A DNA stretch of 64,000 nt. Source: Cycas panzhihuaensis. Lineage: Eukaryota > Cycadophyta. The stretch is taken from positions 124,007,741 to 124,071,740 of the forward strand of contig CM041465.1 in NCBI GenBank assembly GCA_023213395.1. The letters are read 5' to 3'. How positions within the stretch are numbered: the first letter of the stretch is position 1; the number at the start of each line of letters is the position of its first letter. The notes under the pieces are model-generated. The model was not told where the DNA came from. It searched no databases and saw only the letters and a list, made by a program, of their open reading frames with translations. Shown here piece by piece: positions 49,051-61,321 of the stretch. Position numbers and translations under genes: made by a program.

Positions 49051-50546
49051 AAGTGCATACATTGTAATTATCTTAAATCTCACAAAGGTTTGTTATATAT
49101 TTTAATTTATTATTAGACTAGTTATTTACATGTTTTTCTAGTATACATATAGGTATTGTATATGAGTCCAAGAGAGGGGCTTTGGATACAAGCTTAATTA
49201 CTCTATGAAGCATGTGTTATGGTAGGTAGGCCATAGATTTTCCCTCCATCGTGAATTAAACCATGATTGATAAGAGTTTTATAGTATGTTGAGAGTATTA
49301 GATAGTTTGTTGTCTTACATTGATGAAAATTTGCATGTTTGGGACTTGTTAATATTGAGAACCTATGTATGTGAAGAGTATTAGCATTGTGAGTGAGTAC
49401 AACAAAGGTTTGTAAGTTCAAGAGGGATATGGTACCATCCACTCAATAAGTTAAAGGTTAAAAGTTATCATTTGATGAAGAAATTAGAGTATTGGTTGAA
49501 GGATCCCTCATATTTTTGAGCCACAATAGGTTATAGGGGAGAGATCTAAGGTTATGGCAGAGGTTATAGCTTGCTTTGAGAGCTATGATGATATATGAAG
49601 GAGTGTTGAGGGTTTATATAATTTCACTATGCCTTTGGGACATTTTTTCCTCTATTTTGATCATATTTTAGCTCTGTAGCTATTGTTGGGAATACATCAA
49701 TATTTTAGTAGTATGGTAATATGATTTTAAGCTCTATTTGGCTATTGATTGACTCTATCAAAGGTTGGGTTGATTTAAGAGAAGTTAGGTGACTTTTTTT
49801 CTATGTTAGGCATCTTCCAATGAATGAAATACAAAGTGAGATTTATTTTTCTATTTTCTAAAGTTTTAAAACTTTAATGAGATATAGTAAAATATTTTAA
49901 ATATATTTTTCAAGTCTACAAGCCCCTTAAGAGGACATATAGGATGTTATTATATGACTAGGACCCAACACATAAGGGGACCTTTTATTTTTTAACCTTT
50001 TTTCATTAAAAGTATATTTATACTTATAGAAACAATTATAACTCCCTAATATAACATCAAAATTAAGTGTTATTAGTTTCATTGTAAAGCTAAATCATGG
50101 GGCTTTTGAACAAGTGGTCACATAATATGCTTTAATAAATTTTCAAGGTAGTTGTAATGGTGTGAAGTTTAGAGATTACTTTGATAGGGTGTTAAAATTG
50201 AGCTTGTACTTAAAGAAAGAGGTGTTTTATCAGATGATTCTACTTAGATAACCATTTTCATATATTTGTTCCATAGCATGGTAGATTGGATTGGGAGTTT
50301 TCAACTTAGTTTGTCTCTTGGAGGTGTGTCCTTAGCTAGGAGAGTTAGAAACAAGTAAAATGGAAGTAGGTAAAGGCTACCAAGTAGGCAAATATTAGTG
50401 AACCATATATGGTAAGGCTATTCTAGAAGATTGGAAAGTATAATTATTAGGTCTCCCTATGCTATTAAAGATGTTTAGATTTTATATAGAACCTAACATT
50501 AAGATTTAAAGTAATTATGTGATATGGTTTAGCATTAAAAAGGTAA
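49051..50546 (+). other. internal region of element C, right part
   Basis: 1.5 kb with no recognisable retroelement domain on either strand. Short open frames (for example minus 49203-49442) have no motif I know. The last bases AAAAAGGTAA serve as the PPT of C. Confidence 0.6.
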
Positions 50547-50933
50547 TGTTGAGCAATGTTAACCCATAGAAATATTTAATTAATATAAACCAATGTGGTT
50601 ATCTCTTCAATATGTACTAAGGGTCATAGTCTATATACTTCTTCATTGTAATTAAGTCATTAGTTGACTAAGTGGCTCCTAGAATGCGATTAAATAGTTA
50701 GGTGGTATAATGTGCTATAAATATATATAAGTTTGATAATACAATTTGGAGATGGAAATTTCCCACAAGTACGTTGCATTATGTATGTGCATATTTATGA
50801 TTTTCTTTATTTCCACTTATATGCATAGTCTTATAATCTTGTATGATCTTAGGACCTATGTAACCCATGTTTATGTAATTTGATTTCTAGCAATTGGTAT
50901 CTCAACATGCTTTTCTTGTATTATATTTTAACA
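50547..50933 (+). repeat. 3' LTR of element C
   Basis: 387 bp, starts TGTTGAGCAATGTTAACCC and ends TTATATTTTAACA. Confidence 0.93.
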
Positions 50934-50938
50934 TGGAT
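50934..50938. repeat. target-site duplication TGGAT of element C, right
   Basis: Exact copy of 41322-41326. Confidence 0.93.
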
Positions 50939-52479
50939 GCTTCATATCCCTCCTCATGAAATATAGGCCTCACATGATCCACATGATGTTTGTGTGAAGG
51001 CATGGGCATTTCTTCTAAAGACGCATTCTCAAGTAGGCCAAACTCTTCTCTTATGGGGACCACATATAAGAGTGGTTCTTAATTATACTCAAATGGATTA
51101 GTAATCTCTAGGGGGTATAGCTAGAGTAGTGTCAAGGTTATTGATTAAAGTTTTGTAACCCTCATGAGGAGTAAAAGTAGCATCTTGAGAAGGTGATAAT
51201 AGACCTTTAAGGAGAAGACCTTGAATTCTCCTAGACTGCCTAAGATAGATATAAAAAATATCCATGGAACATATGAAATATGAAGTGTGAACAAAGTGCA
51301 TGAATAACATGCATGTACATAAAGGAATAGAGTGTAATGAATGAAAGTGATTTTTCTTAGTAGGAAAGAACTAAACAAGGAAGGATAAGTTCGTGAATGC
51401 CTTACAAAAGTTTTAGATGATAAGAAGGGTTAATCAAGCAACTAGGAAGTTTTGGTAAGCTCCCTAGTATGGTAGCTAGAATAATTTTAAATTTTGAGGT
51501 AAGTTATTTAAGAGGCCTTAAGTGAGTGATTAAGAAAAGGGGAATAAAGGTAATATGTCTCAAGTGGATCCTTGAACTTCCTTTCAAGGGAGGAGGGATG
51601 ACTCTCAAATTGTGCGATGAGTAAATAATGGGACAAATTGTTACCTACTCATCCAATTATATATACATTATAACCAAACTAAAAGAAAATAAATGAAATA
51701 ACTAAAGTCACACAAGCAATCAAATCAATGACACCCTTGCTTTAGGGAAGTGACAAATAACCCCTAATGTATGGAGGGATTGCCAGGGTCCTTATCCTAA
51801 AGAAGGCATTTTAAGTTTCCTACCCATTTACCCTTAAGGCTTCCTAAGGATAAAGTCCTAACCTAGACCTCTATCCCACCCTCAAGGAAGAAAAATCTAT
51901 ACTAATCTAAGTAAGGAATAGGAGGACTAATGAGTTAAAGGACTCAAGTGAGTTTAGACCCTAGATTAATGACCCTATTAAGGGTCAACTATTGACAACT
52001 TTCTTACTTGATGATGATTCATTAGTAAGGATGGATATCTTAAGGATGATTGTATCTAATTCTAATAAGTTTTCAAGACTTAGAAATGAATGAAGTAGAG
52101 AAGAAAATCCACTCTCAACCTAAATAGTGATAGTAAACTAACATCTTTGGTATTTAAAACATACTAGAAATATTAATCCCAATGAAAAAGAAATTTATAT
52201 ACTAGGGATGCCAAATTCTAGTCGATGAAAAATCCTCTTACGATGAGAAGTATTTATCTTTAGAAAAGGACAAGCCTGCACACTAAGGATGCTACATCTT
52301 GAGTGATCAAATTAGTCCTAATAAAAAGGATGGGACCTAGCTTAGGAGGACCACACAAGAATAAGATCTTAAGTGCAATTCTAACATGTAATTTTGATTT
52401 GTATGTGATTAATAATCATTCAAATAAATTACTCATTAAATCAACTACATAAATATGCTTTCACTCAATGCACCTACAC

Positions 52480-52549
<70 letters not shown>

Positions 52550-52956
52550 ATATATATACCTATGATTTAACATGCATTAAAGATAAAAACTAAGTTCTTT
52601 TGATGTACTTATATTTATCCTAGTTACTTTAAGTGCAATTCATCAAAGTAAGTACACAAAGAAATTTAACAAGCTCTTAAATGATATTCTTTTACTTATT
52701 TTCCCTTTTTATTAAAAAAAAATGATTGGTTCAAAGGGGGAGATCCACTTATATAATGTAATTAAATTATATGTTCACTAACTTAACCAATTCTCAAATG
52801 ATTTTACTTCACTTGATAAAATTATAAAGTATTATAAGGTGAGAAGTGTCTACCACTTAGCCTTTGCCTATTGAGATGATGCAGGAGGAGCTTCACTTTT
52901 CTCACAATATGCTAGTGTATGTGATAGGACATTTGCTTTACCTTAGATAAGATAGG
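50939..52956 (-). other. probable 5' gag/leader sequence of element A and unassigned DNA
   Basis: This is the right flank of element C and so should continue element A upstream. A coding-like minus-strand stretch at 51098-51310 includes RRIQGLLLKGLLSPSQDATF and GYKTLINNLDTTLA, of no family I recognise. From 51400 to 52956 I see no gene, PBS or LTR that I can place. Confidence 0.4.
52485..52545. repeat. (CT)n microsatellite
   Basis: About 30 uninterrupted CT units followed by a short AT run. Confidence 0.97.
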
Positions 52957-52961
52957 AACAC
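52957..52961. repeat. target-site duplication AACAC of element H, left
   Basis: AACAC, repeated exactly at 56773-56777. Confidence 0.92.
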
Positions 52962-53269
52962 TATTGGGTGTAATACCTAATTACATAATTACCCTCATAT
53001 AATCTTTCTCTACATTATATGTATTTTTATATTAGAGGTTCTGGGCCACATAGAGATGTGTGCCACCTCTAGATTGACCAATGAGGTTTTCTCACTAATT
53101 GTGAGCTTATACTATAAGTATGTACACTATGATTCTTTCTAATTTCAGTTGTTGTCATTTTTTTATATCTTGTATCCATTTGTACATACTTCATCTTATT
53201 TGAGCTTTATTGATATATCTTTAACTCACCATCACATTCTTGTATGTATTGCATATTTAAATTCTAACA
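52962..53269 (+). repeat. 5' LTR of element H
   Basis: 308 bp, starts TATTGGGTGTAATACC (TG changed to TA) and ends AAATTCTAACA. Confidence 0.9.
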
Positions 53270-53281
53270 TGGAATCAAAGC
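53270..53281 (+). other. primer binding site of element H
   Basis: TGGAATCAAAGC directly follows the LTR; initiator-Met type with two mismatches. Confidence 0.75.
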
Positions 53282-53689
53282 TTGAGGTTTTAATGTTTGG
53301 AGGGGAATATTATAAATCTTTGTACATGTTATCCTTTTTTTATCTTTTATAAGCCTTGTTAATTTTTTATTGTGCCTTTTTAGTGACCTGCATGTTGTTT
53401 ATTTTAAGGATCATTTCAAGTTATTTGAAACCACTTTATCCATATTTTTTAAGGGACTTTTTCCAAAATATTTGGGGCTAGTTCATCATTGAAGGGTTGT
53501 TTATGATATTGTTTAAATGTTTTTTGGAGTTATAATTGAAGGTTATTTTGAAGCCTATTTTGAAATTGTTTCAAGACTATTTTTTGAAGGTGTCTTTATG
53601 AATAGATTTTATGCTATGTGTAGACCCATTTTCTAAGCATGCAGATGTGTTACTTGTAGTCACAAAAGTATAGGTTTGAAGCTTTCTTT

Positions 53690-54060
53690 TTAAAGGAAAA
53701 ATGAGTAGATTTTACACCTATTGCAGGTCTGATCACCCTACAGAAGATGTTTATCTGCTATAAAAAAAAAAATTATGTCTTATGATAACTATTTATAACT
53801 TTAGTTGTGGATGTTGTCACTACAACTATTGATTGTTATATAAGCTCCAAGATTGAGGAATAAGACCATAGCATAGAATTGGTAGGTTCATATGCCATTG
53901 TCTATTCTAAAAAATTTTGAAGCCATGACTACCATTGAGGTTTTCTAGTTATATGTCCATCAAAAATATGTTATTCTAATATTCTACAATGTACTCTTTG
54001 GGTTTGTAAGTCTGGTGCCACTAGTTCTAATAGAAGAGTGACTCCTTATCTATTGATGGT
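53690..54060 (+). pseudogene. Element H gag/protease remnant
   Basis: The plus-strand frame near 53703-53745 reads YTYCRSDHPTEDVY, a copia zinc knuckle with outer Cys changed. Near 53997-54030 it reads LWVCKSGATSSN, resembling the protease DSGAT with its Asp replaced by Lys. Only these fragments are recognisable. Confidence 0.5.
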
Positions 54061-54099
54061 TTAGATCTCTTAGAAGTAGACAAAATCTATACCTCTCAA

Positions 54100-54760
54100 T
54101 ATCCAAAAACTTTGAGGAATGGAAAAACTAGTTGAAGCTTTAAGTGGCATTTAGGGCTCCAAAATAGATGTATATGTCATTGGTTATTTAATACCATTAA
54201 CAACTGGAACTATAATTGAACTTGATGAATCACAGTTCCAAAATATAACTTCATTCATTATAGAAGATGATGAATCCAAAGTTTCAATATTATGAAATTT
54301 TAACATTAGAGAAATGCTATTATCTATAGACTAAGGGAACTACTTTGGTGAATCCAATGGTGAATAGTGGAAAAGATCATTTGCACTACTCTGCGGAGAG
54401 TTTTCAAACTTATTAGTAAGATCATATCCATATCTCTCTGAAGTTTCAGTAATATCATCTTGAATAGTCATATGATCTATAAGTGCAGAATCTGAAACTA
54501 AAAAGGCAACATAAACAGTAAGCCCTAAGCTCACCTATTGAACAGTAACAACCTCAAATGTTGAGACTATAGGCTGAGAACTGACTCTAGAGTGGCCCAT
54601 GGATGAAATATTTTGCTCTAGTGATGGATTCATAAAGCTATACCTCATGGATAAACTCAATAGGCCAGGAGGCCCTTTGAATCAAAATTTATTATTGGAG
54701 GCAATCCTCTTAGTCTGACCGTAGGAATAATTAGGGATTGGAATAACTTTAAGGGTGTAT
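54100..54760 (-). pseudogene. unidentified antisense coding-like tract in element H
   Basis: A minus-strand frame stays open apart from a handful of TAG/TAA codons over about 220 codons. It includes a clean 64-codon piece at 54340-54534 with ITETSERYGYDLTNKFENSP and ANDLFHYSPLDSP. It is Ser/Asp/Glu-rich. A GTGAGC donor-like site follows a Gln-rich end near 54535. I recognise no family. It runs against the orientation of H, so it may be a captured gene piece, or a chance opening in decayed pol. Confidence 0.4.
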
Positions 54761-55977
54761 GCCCTCTATCTTTATTGAATATGTTAATATATCTTAGGTG
54801 AACACCATGAAGATGCCCACAAACTAAAAATTAATTCATGCTTGTTGGAACAAAAGGCATTCCTAAAGTATGTAAAAGGAGGAAAGGGAGGAGCATAGAG
54901 AATTGATTTAATCACAATTCATAGTGCTCTCAATGTTATTAAGCTCTTACTGACTTATAATCCATGTGATTCCAACCCATACGAGGTCTGCGCTAAGTCT
55001 AAACCTTCATGTTAAGGTTGGTTGTGGATAAAGGAGACCACAGAGAAGAAGAAAAATAGGCAGACCTGTAGAGAAAATTATAGAAAGAAGGCAAATTAAG
55101 ACATACCATAATCATCGCCTCATCCCCTATGTTGCCTTCTAAATAGTGACAACCTACAAATATAATGACGACCAAACTCTAATCTCATTAGGGTGAAAAT
55201 ATTTGATAATTTTTTTGGCAAAGAAATGAGGTGAAACCCTAATTGGGTTAATAATATTTTGGCATATATTTTTTAATAATTTAGCAGATGTTATTTTTTA
55301 TACAATAGGCTTAATATTATTTTTTGTATTTGTAAAAAATTAATTAATTATATTAAATAATATTTTTGGATCCATCCAAACCCCTTATTCGTTAGCCCCT
55401 AGTAACATGGAGGTACTACATGACTAGCCGCTAATAGATGAAAGGGGTTAAGCCCTTATTTTTCATCTTTATGGAGTCCTTATCACTGTTTTGATGATAA
55501 CTTAAGTTATGAGGCTTTATTTTCAGTTCTATCAATTATGTTGGATTTATAATTGAGATATCTTTCATTTGGTGAGTCACCCGATGGTATTTAAAGCCAT
55601 TTTGATGCAAAACATTTATCTCAAAGTTAAAAGTTTTCTTCAAAATTTTATTTTTCTTCATTTTTTTAGCTTCTTCAAGCATATATATGTATTTTTAAAG
55701 TCTGTATAATATTTGTTGATATGATGTACCATAAATGGGGGGGATAATATATACTAATATTTCATTTTTTAGCTCTAAAGGACCCATTGAGTTTTATTTT
55801 GAGCTTCATTATACAAGAGAGAGTCATTCATGTTATATTTGAGTCACATATATCTTTGTAGTCATGTATTAATATTATTGCTATTTTTTTAGCCCACAGA
55901 GGCATGATGTAAACCTATGGTGGCAGGATACAAAGTCCAAAGAGGGAATTTGAGGCTATGGAGCCCTCTTAAAACTA

Positions 55978-56440
55978 CTTGCATTCCCATATAAGTAAGG
56001 GGTGGGACACCTTTACAGCTACTCATGCTAGCACTTATTAAACCATATATGCAAAGGAACATCATATTCAAGTGGCAGTTGCAACTGTTAGTAATCCATG
56101 CATTCTAGTAGATGATATTCTCTTCATATGGACATTAGTTATTTATTATATTATTACAACAGATTATGATTTAACTTATTTGAAGACTTAACACATTCTA
56201 TTTGAAGACTGCTTGTATTCCCATATAAGTAAGGGGTAGGAAACTTTTATAGTTACTCTTGTTGATGCTAATTGAACCATGTATACAAAGGAAGTTCCTA
56301 CTCGACTAGTTGTTTCAACGGCTAGTTATACATTCATTCAGATAGATAGACTTCACTTCACATGGATATCAGTAACTTTTATATTATTACAGTTGCATAT
56401 GATCCAACTTTTATTTGAAGACTTAGGACTTATTATTTGA
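55978..56440. repeat. 234-bp tandem duplication in element H
   Basis: Two diverged copies, 55978-56211 and 56212 to about 56440, both starting near CTTG(C/T)ATTCCCATATAAG and ending in TTTGAAGACTTA. The copies differ considerably, so the duplication is old. Confidence 0.7.
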
Positions 56441-56470
56441 TATGATATTTCATTATGTAATTGACTATTA

Positions 56471-56482
56471 TAGGGGGGGAAA
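56471..56482 (+). other. polypurine tract of element H
   Basis: TAGGGGGGGAAA directly before the 3' LTR. Confidence 0.88.
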
Positions 56483-56772
56483 TATTAGGTGTAATACTAA
56501 TTGCATAGTTACCCTCATGTAATCTTTCTCTATATTATATATATTTTTATATTAGAGGTTGTGTGCTACCTCTAAATTGACCAATGAGGTTCTCTCACTA
56601 ATGGTGAGCTTGTATTATAAGTATGTACACTATCATTCTTTCTAATTTGAGTTTTGGCCATTTCTCCATATCTTATATCCATTTGTATATACTTCATCTT
56701 ATTTGAGCTTTATTATTATATCTTTAACTCATCATCATATTGTTGTATATATTGCATACTCAAATTCTAACA
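56483..56772 (+). repeat. 3' LTR of element H
   Basis: 290 bp, starts TATTAGGTGTAATAC and ends AAATTCTAACA; shorter than the 5' LTR through a small internal deletion after ATATTAGAGGTT. Confidence 0.9.
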
Positions 56773-56777
56773 AACAC
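56773..56777. repeat. target-site duplication AACAC of element H, right
   Basis: Exact copy of 52957-52961. Confidence 0.92.
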
Positions 56778-58465
56778 TACTAAATATTACTAATACTAAT
56801 GATTGAGAGAAATAAAAATAGTACACCCAAAATCTTAATAATAAATTTCTTATCTTTCAAGAATAATAAAATAATAGAAAAGATAAAAAAGATTAAAGCT
56901 CTATGAGGAAGACCCCAAGTCCTCCTTTATTCTCACTCTTTAATGGAAGAGATCATGAGCAATAAGTCTACATTTTGAATTTTCCTAAGTTTTGAATAGG
57001 AACCTATGACATTGAGAGTCTCTTATTCTTGTGTGAAGTAAAGAGAAGGATCTATATTAAAGCATAACAAAGCATGATGAAATAGAAGAAAGAGAAAGTT
57101 ACCTCATAACCTCTAGTTATTTACCATGAAATCTATTATATCTATTCAAATAAAGTAGAAGATAAACAACTAAAAATAACACTTAGTAAAGTAAATTCAA
57201 CTACTTGCCTTTCCAAAGATTATTAAGTTTAAAGAAGAGGTTGAGAGGTTCCTTAAATTAGTGCTTGGCCTCACTAAGATTTCTCTAAAACAAGCTCTAA
57301 GGAGAGGTTAAGCTAATTAAGGTTTCCCAAAGATGAAAATTACTTGGAAAAGAAAGTAATTGTTTGAGAGAATAAGGAAGAAGGAAGAGGAGAAGAAGAA
57401 GTTGAGGGGAGAAAGGCTCAAAGTTGAGCATGTATAATCTCAAGCTTTGAAAATCATGTAAACAAACCAACTCTCTAATCTTCTAAGCCATAATAAACTT
57501 GATCTAAGAGACTTATAAGAGTTGGGTTGAAGATCCAACAACACTCTATTGCGTAAGCTTCAATTATTTTTCTCTTAAGAAAATAAATGAGATTTATAGA
57601 GCAAAGAATGAGAGGGAGAAGTGAGAAAATAAGGGGAAGGCATACCATGGTTTCCTAGAAATTAATATATGATAGGAAAAAACAACTTACTTTTATTATT
57701 TTTTTCATGCAAAACTTTAACAATATAACTTATAGTAAAAGCATGACTTACAATGAAAAATACCATGTCTAAAAAGTATTAAAAATGTGATAAGATCAAA
57801 GGTTATATTTTTAGGAAAGACCAAAAATACAATAACCAATAGAATATGAATAGCCAAAATTATTTTAAAAAATAAATATTTTTGAAGAAAAATAATACAA
57901 ATAAGATAAATACTAGTCTATAAAAAGTGAATAGTGAGGCTAATATGAGAGAAAACAAAGTGAAGCTATGAGTTTAAGGAATAATAAAGGCAATTTGATG
58001 AAAATTTTACAAGTAGAGAAGGTGACAAAAAAGTGCAAAACAAAGGTAGAGTTAAGCTTTAGAGGTAGTTGGAGTATGCCAATTTAGTAAGCCCTTCCTA
58101 ATTTTTATATCATAAGTAATGATAATCAAGCATAAGCACAATCACATCATGATCATTTAATCATCATACCAAGTAGTCCATTTGATCATACTACATTCAT
58201 GTAATTTCATGACACTACATTCATGCAATCAAGACTTAGAAGCAGACAGGATAAGGCATGAGACCTAGTTAATGTCAAAAGGGATATTATTGATTAAACT
58301 AAATATACAGTCAAAATCATATTATGTAGGTGATAATTAAGGAGTAGAGTTTATTCAAGATGACTTAGTAATATTGCATAACTATTAAAATTTTCAAGGA
58401 GATCACACTCTTGTTTAACAAGAACCTATTGTCACTATGCATGAAGATCCTATATTTTTTTCTAA
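56778..58465. other. unassigned repetitive-looking DNA
   Basis: AT-rich with purine-rich stretches (for example GAAGAAGGAAGAGGAGAAGA near 57368). No gene or element end that I can support. It could belong to the leader or LTR of the host element of H. Confidence 0.5.
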
Positions 58466-58906
58466 ATGACAAGAGATAATTATTCATCTTCAACCTTTCA
58501 TATAATTGATACATTTTCTATTGATATAGAGTTACAATACATTGATAGGAAGCAAAAAAATGAACATGAATACATTAAGGGAACTGTAAAAGAATCCCCT
58601 GATTTGGACACACATATAGTCTTATCTTTGCTAGATTTTATGCTACTTATAAAGGAGAAAAATGATAGCTTAGACTTAGTTTTCAACATACATTGTAAAG
58701 AAGAGATAACTTATTTATTAATTGATTTTGACGATAACTCTTTATACAATTCAGAACTTATTGAAGCAACCATTCAGACATCAATAACTCATCTTAAAGT
58801 CATTGTAGCCATTATAACTTCTTTGGAAGATGATTGTAAAATAAAGCTCAAGATTCATTGTAGATTATCAAGCTTAGATCATTCTCAAGACAAGGAAGGA
58901 TATTAG
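58466..58906 (+). CDS. orphan 146-codon ORF, unknown function
   Basis: The longest clean open frame of the right third of the window outside copia pol. It starts MTRDNYSSSTFHIIDTFSID. It is acidic and Ile/Leu-rich with no membrane segment, zinc motif or catalytic motif I recognise. It includes ESPDLDTHIVLSLLDFMLL and ITSLEDDCKIKLKIHC. The same frame continues beyond its TAG stop with scattered TAG/TAA codons to about 59170, so it is probably the best-preserved part of a longer decayed gene. A gypsy-type gag or pol linker is possible but unproven. Confidence 0.4.
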   Translation: MTRDNYSSSTFHIIDTFSIDIELQYIDRKQKNEHEYIKGTVKESPDLDTHIVLSLLDFMLLIKEKNDSLDLVFNIHCKEEITYLLIDFDDNSLYNSELIEATIQTSITHLKVIVAIITSLEDDCKIKLKIHCRLSSLDHSQDKEGY

Positions 58907-61321
58907 CTCATTGCTTATTTTGTAGATTTTGTTCATGCTCCTAAAGTAGAGAGGTTGGAGAATTTTATTAATGATGAGGAGCATCATATAGATTCAACTT
59001 TAAAAGTATAATGGGACAAAGAGACTTCTAAAGATGAAGAGTAGATATTACCTCTTGTATGAGGATTCATTGATGGGATGGAGGCCCATTAGGAAATTAA
59101 AATAATGGAGGAATTTATAAATATAGTTAGGATAGTTATGAATCACCTCACTGGTCAATTATAATAGGATGATACTATTAGTAGATTTAAATGATAAAAA
59201 AATCTTTTTAAGACAATGAGAAATGAAAGTAACTGGAATTTGATGCTAGGAATGGATTTTGAATAAGAAGTGTCTGTCCTTTCATCTAATCTGCATATAA
59301 TTCCTCATATGATCAAGGACTTGCTAAAATTTGTATTACACAAGCATCCACACTAGGCTATAAAGGCTTATCTCAGGTTTTTAAGAATAGTAAGGCCATC
59401 TTATTCTTCATAGAAGGATGAGAGGAGAATGCTTCTACTAATGTTGCCATGGAACAAACTTTAGAAGAGGTTGTTATTGAAGAAACGTAGGAGCAAGATA
59501 AGATTGTAGAGAAAAATAATGAATTGAATATACTAACAGCTAATTTTAATTTTAGTTAGGTGCCTTATGATCTTGTATCCAAATTTGACATATTTTAGTC
59601 TTTACTTTAAGATTAATTTCTACCCCAAACTATGTGATGAAAGATAATGACTACTCTTAAAATTAAGGTCTCTAGTAAAAATATAATTAAAGGCTTTCTA
59701 TACAAGAAGGGATCTCATTGTTATTTGCTGGTATTTGGGAAGGAAGTCTTTTTATCCCATCATCTCATTTTGAATAACATGTAAGTATCTATGCATAGGA
59801 TGGAAAATCATGTGGGTTATAGGTTCACTTTAATCAGTTGACATGTAAGTATATCATTATTCTCTACAAATAATCAATAGATTAAACCAGATCTCATCAA
59901 CACTTATATTTATATCTTGTACATATTAATATAAGTGTTTTCATTTCAAATTTTTTACTTTTTATCAACCCACTATAGGTTAATAAAAGAAATGAAGCCA
60001 AATATTACCCCGCATTTTTTCCCCCTACTAAAATATAGTATGTAAATAAATAAAATAAGTTAGGACTTTAGTAAAGAAGTAGAAAGCATAAGAAAGGAGA
60101 GGTTTATAGAGTTAATAGTCATCTAGATTTTGGTTTCATTGAAATATCTATGATAGCTTACCAAGTAAATTATGTTCAATTATCCTTGAAGGATTATCTA
60201 AGATGAGAAAGCATAATTAATGGTGAAAGGGCATTGATCTTCAAAAGTTTCACTCAGATCTTATAAATCTAAAGGTATAAAATTGAGAAAAAAGAAGAAA
60301 TGACAAGGTCAGATTCATGCAAGAAAAGATCATGTGGGACAATATCATGAGGAACATTATTGTACACAAAGAACTAACACGCATAATTTCTAAGAAGCAA
60401 GAATCAATATGAGAAGCTTTGATGTAGAAAAGATATATACAATAAATTTTGTAGGGGAAAGAGATTATAATTCCCTCAGGATGTTCTCTTGTGTAAAGGC
60501 TCTCTTTTTTATGATGCTTTTTTGGAAAGATATTTAACGTGGGAAGCGTCATCGTGGGAGGCTTTTATATGGGATACACTCATGCAAGAGGCTTCAATGT
60601 AGGATAAGGGATGATATTTATAGTTCCCACAAGTTGTTCTCCCATGGGAAGGCTTTGTTTCAAGGTGCTCTCCAAGAAATAAATGTCACATTAGATGACC
60701 TTTCATGGGAAGAGTAAGTATAGGAACATAAAATGTGGGAAAGTAAGTTATGTATGGGAAATTATGTAAAGGTTCACGTTTTAAGAAAAATGAGATATTA
60801 ACTGCCACATGGGAATACACTCCTATATAAATACTCTTTACCCCATGAAATTTTAAAAGTTAACTTTCTCTTAGGAAAGTATTGTTATGTGGGATACATA
60901 TGTGGGTCTATATTTCTAAGGTTTAAATATTCATAAAACAAATACTTGAGAAATGAAGTCCCCTATAGATATACGAAGGTAAATATGATGTAATCTTGAC
61001 CCTTGATTTGAGGTATACCTTTAATTCATAATTGTTGATCTTCCAACACCTACCATGATTAAATTATAATTTCTTGATTTGATGGTGCTTTAATGACTTT
61101 GGTTACATTGACCTAATAATTAATATAATTAGATGCTTAACTTATAAGAAATAGGTGCATGGTGTTAAAGCTATAAAATCATGAAAGTGGTTATGATGCA
61201 AGCATTTGAACCACATAATACACTTCCACATCATATAAATCACTATAAAATAAGGCTTCAAGGTAAAGGTAGTTACATAAAATACAAAACTTATAGATTG
61301 AAGTGTTAAAATTATGAATTT
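58907..61321. other. decayed coding-like tract and unassigned DNA
   Basis: To about 59790 the plus strand has broken coding-like stretches (for example YKKGSHCYLLVFGKEVFLSH near 59700) of no recognised family. At 60012-60030 the minus strand has an AGGGGGAAAAAATG run that could be a PPT/LTR junction. From 60100 to 61321 there is AT-rich DNA with a TATATAAATACTC motif near 60822. No gene is assigned there. Confidence 0.4.

Larger units (their letters stand above)
41327..50933 (+). mobile_element. Element C: coding-poor LTR element hosting F
   Basis: LTRs of 386 and 387 bp with exact duplication TGGAT, a PBS after the left LTR and a purine run before the right LTR. Once copia F (42010-49050) is removed only about 1.8 kb of internal sequence remains, with no recognisable polyprotein. 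It therefore looks non-autonomous. Its LTR ends carry TGTTA...TAACA. It is inserted at the start of gypsy A gag. Confidence 0.9.
3146..51340 (-). mobile_element. Element A: Tat-like Ty3/gypsy retrotransposon, split by B and C
   Basis: This is the oldest host element of the nest. Its minus-strand polyprotein is read in three blocks: 50939-51340 (probable upstream gag or leader), 37534-41326 (gag, protease, RT start) and 3640-5771 (rest of RT, RNase H, integrase). Copia B (5772-37533) interrupts the RT, and the frame resumes across it. Element C (41327-50933) interrupts the start of gag. Domain order gag-PR-RT-RH-INT marks it as Ty3/gypsy, and the RT and protease wording matches the plant Tat group. 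LTRs and target-site duplication were not resolved, so the outer limits are provisional. Confidence 0.62.
52962..56772 (+). mobile_element. Element H: short LTR retrotransposon, probably non-autonomous
   Basis: 3.8 kb with LTRs of 308 and 290 bp, exact duplication AACAC, a PBS and a clear PPT. It carries only small copia-like remnants (zinc knuckle and protease near 53.7-54.05 kb), with no integrase, RT or RNase H that I can see. It also has an unidentified antisense coding-like tract and a 234-bp tandem duplication. It could be a deleted copia or an element that replaced its pol with other DNA. Confidence 0.88.

Noticed and set aside
58466-58906. Phrase ESPDLDTHIVLSL as evidence for the gypsy pre-RT motif (PGLD...IV.H.L)
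   Set aside because: The similarity is short, and the expected RT does not follow downstream; I left the ORF unassigned.
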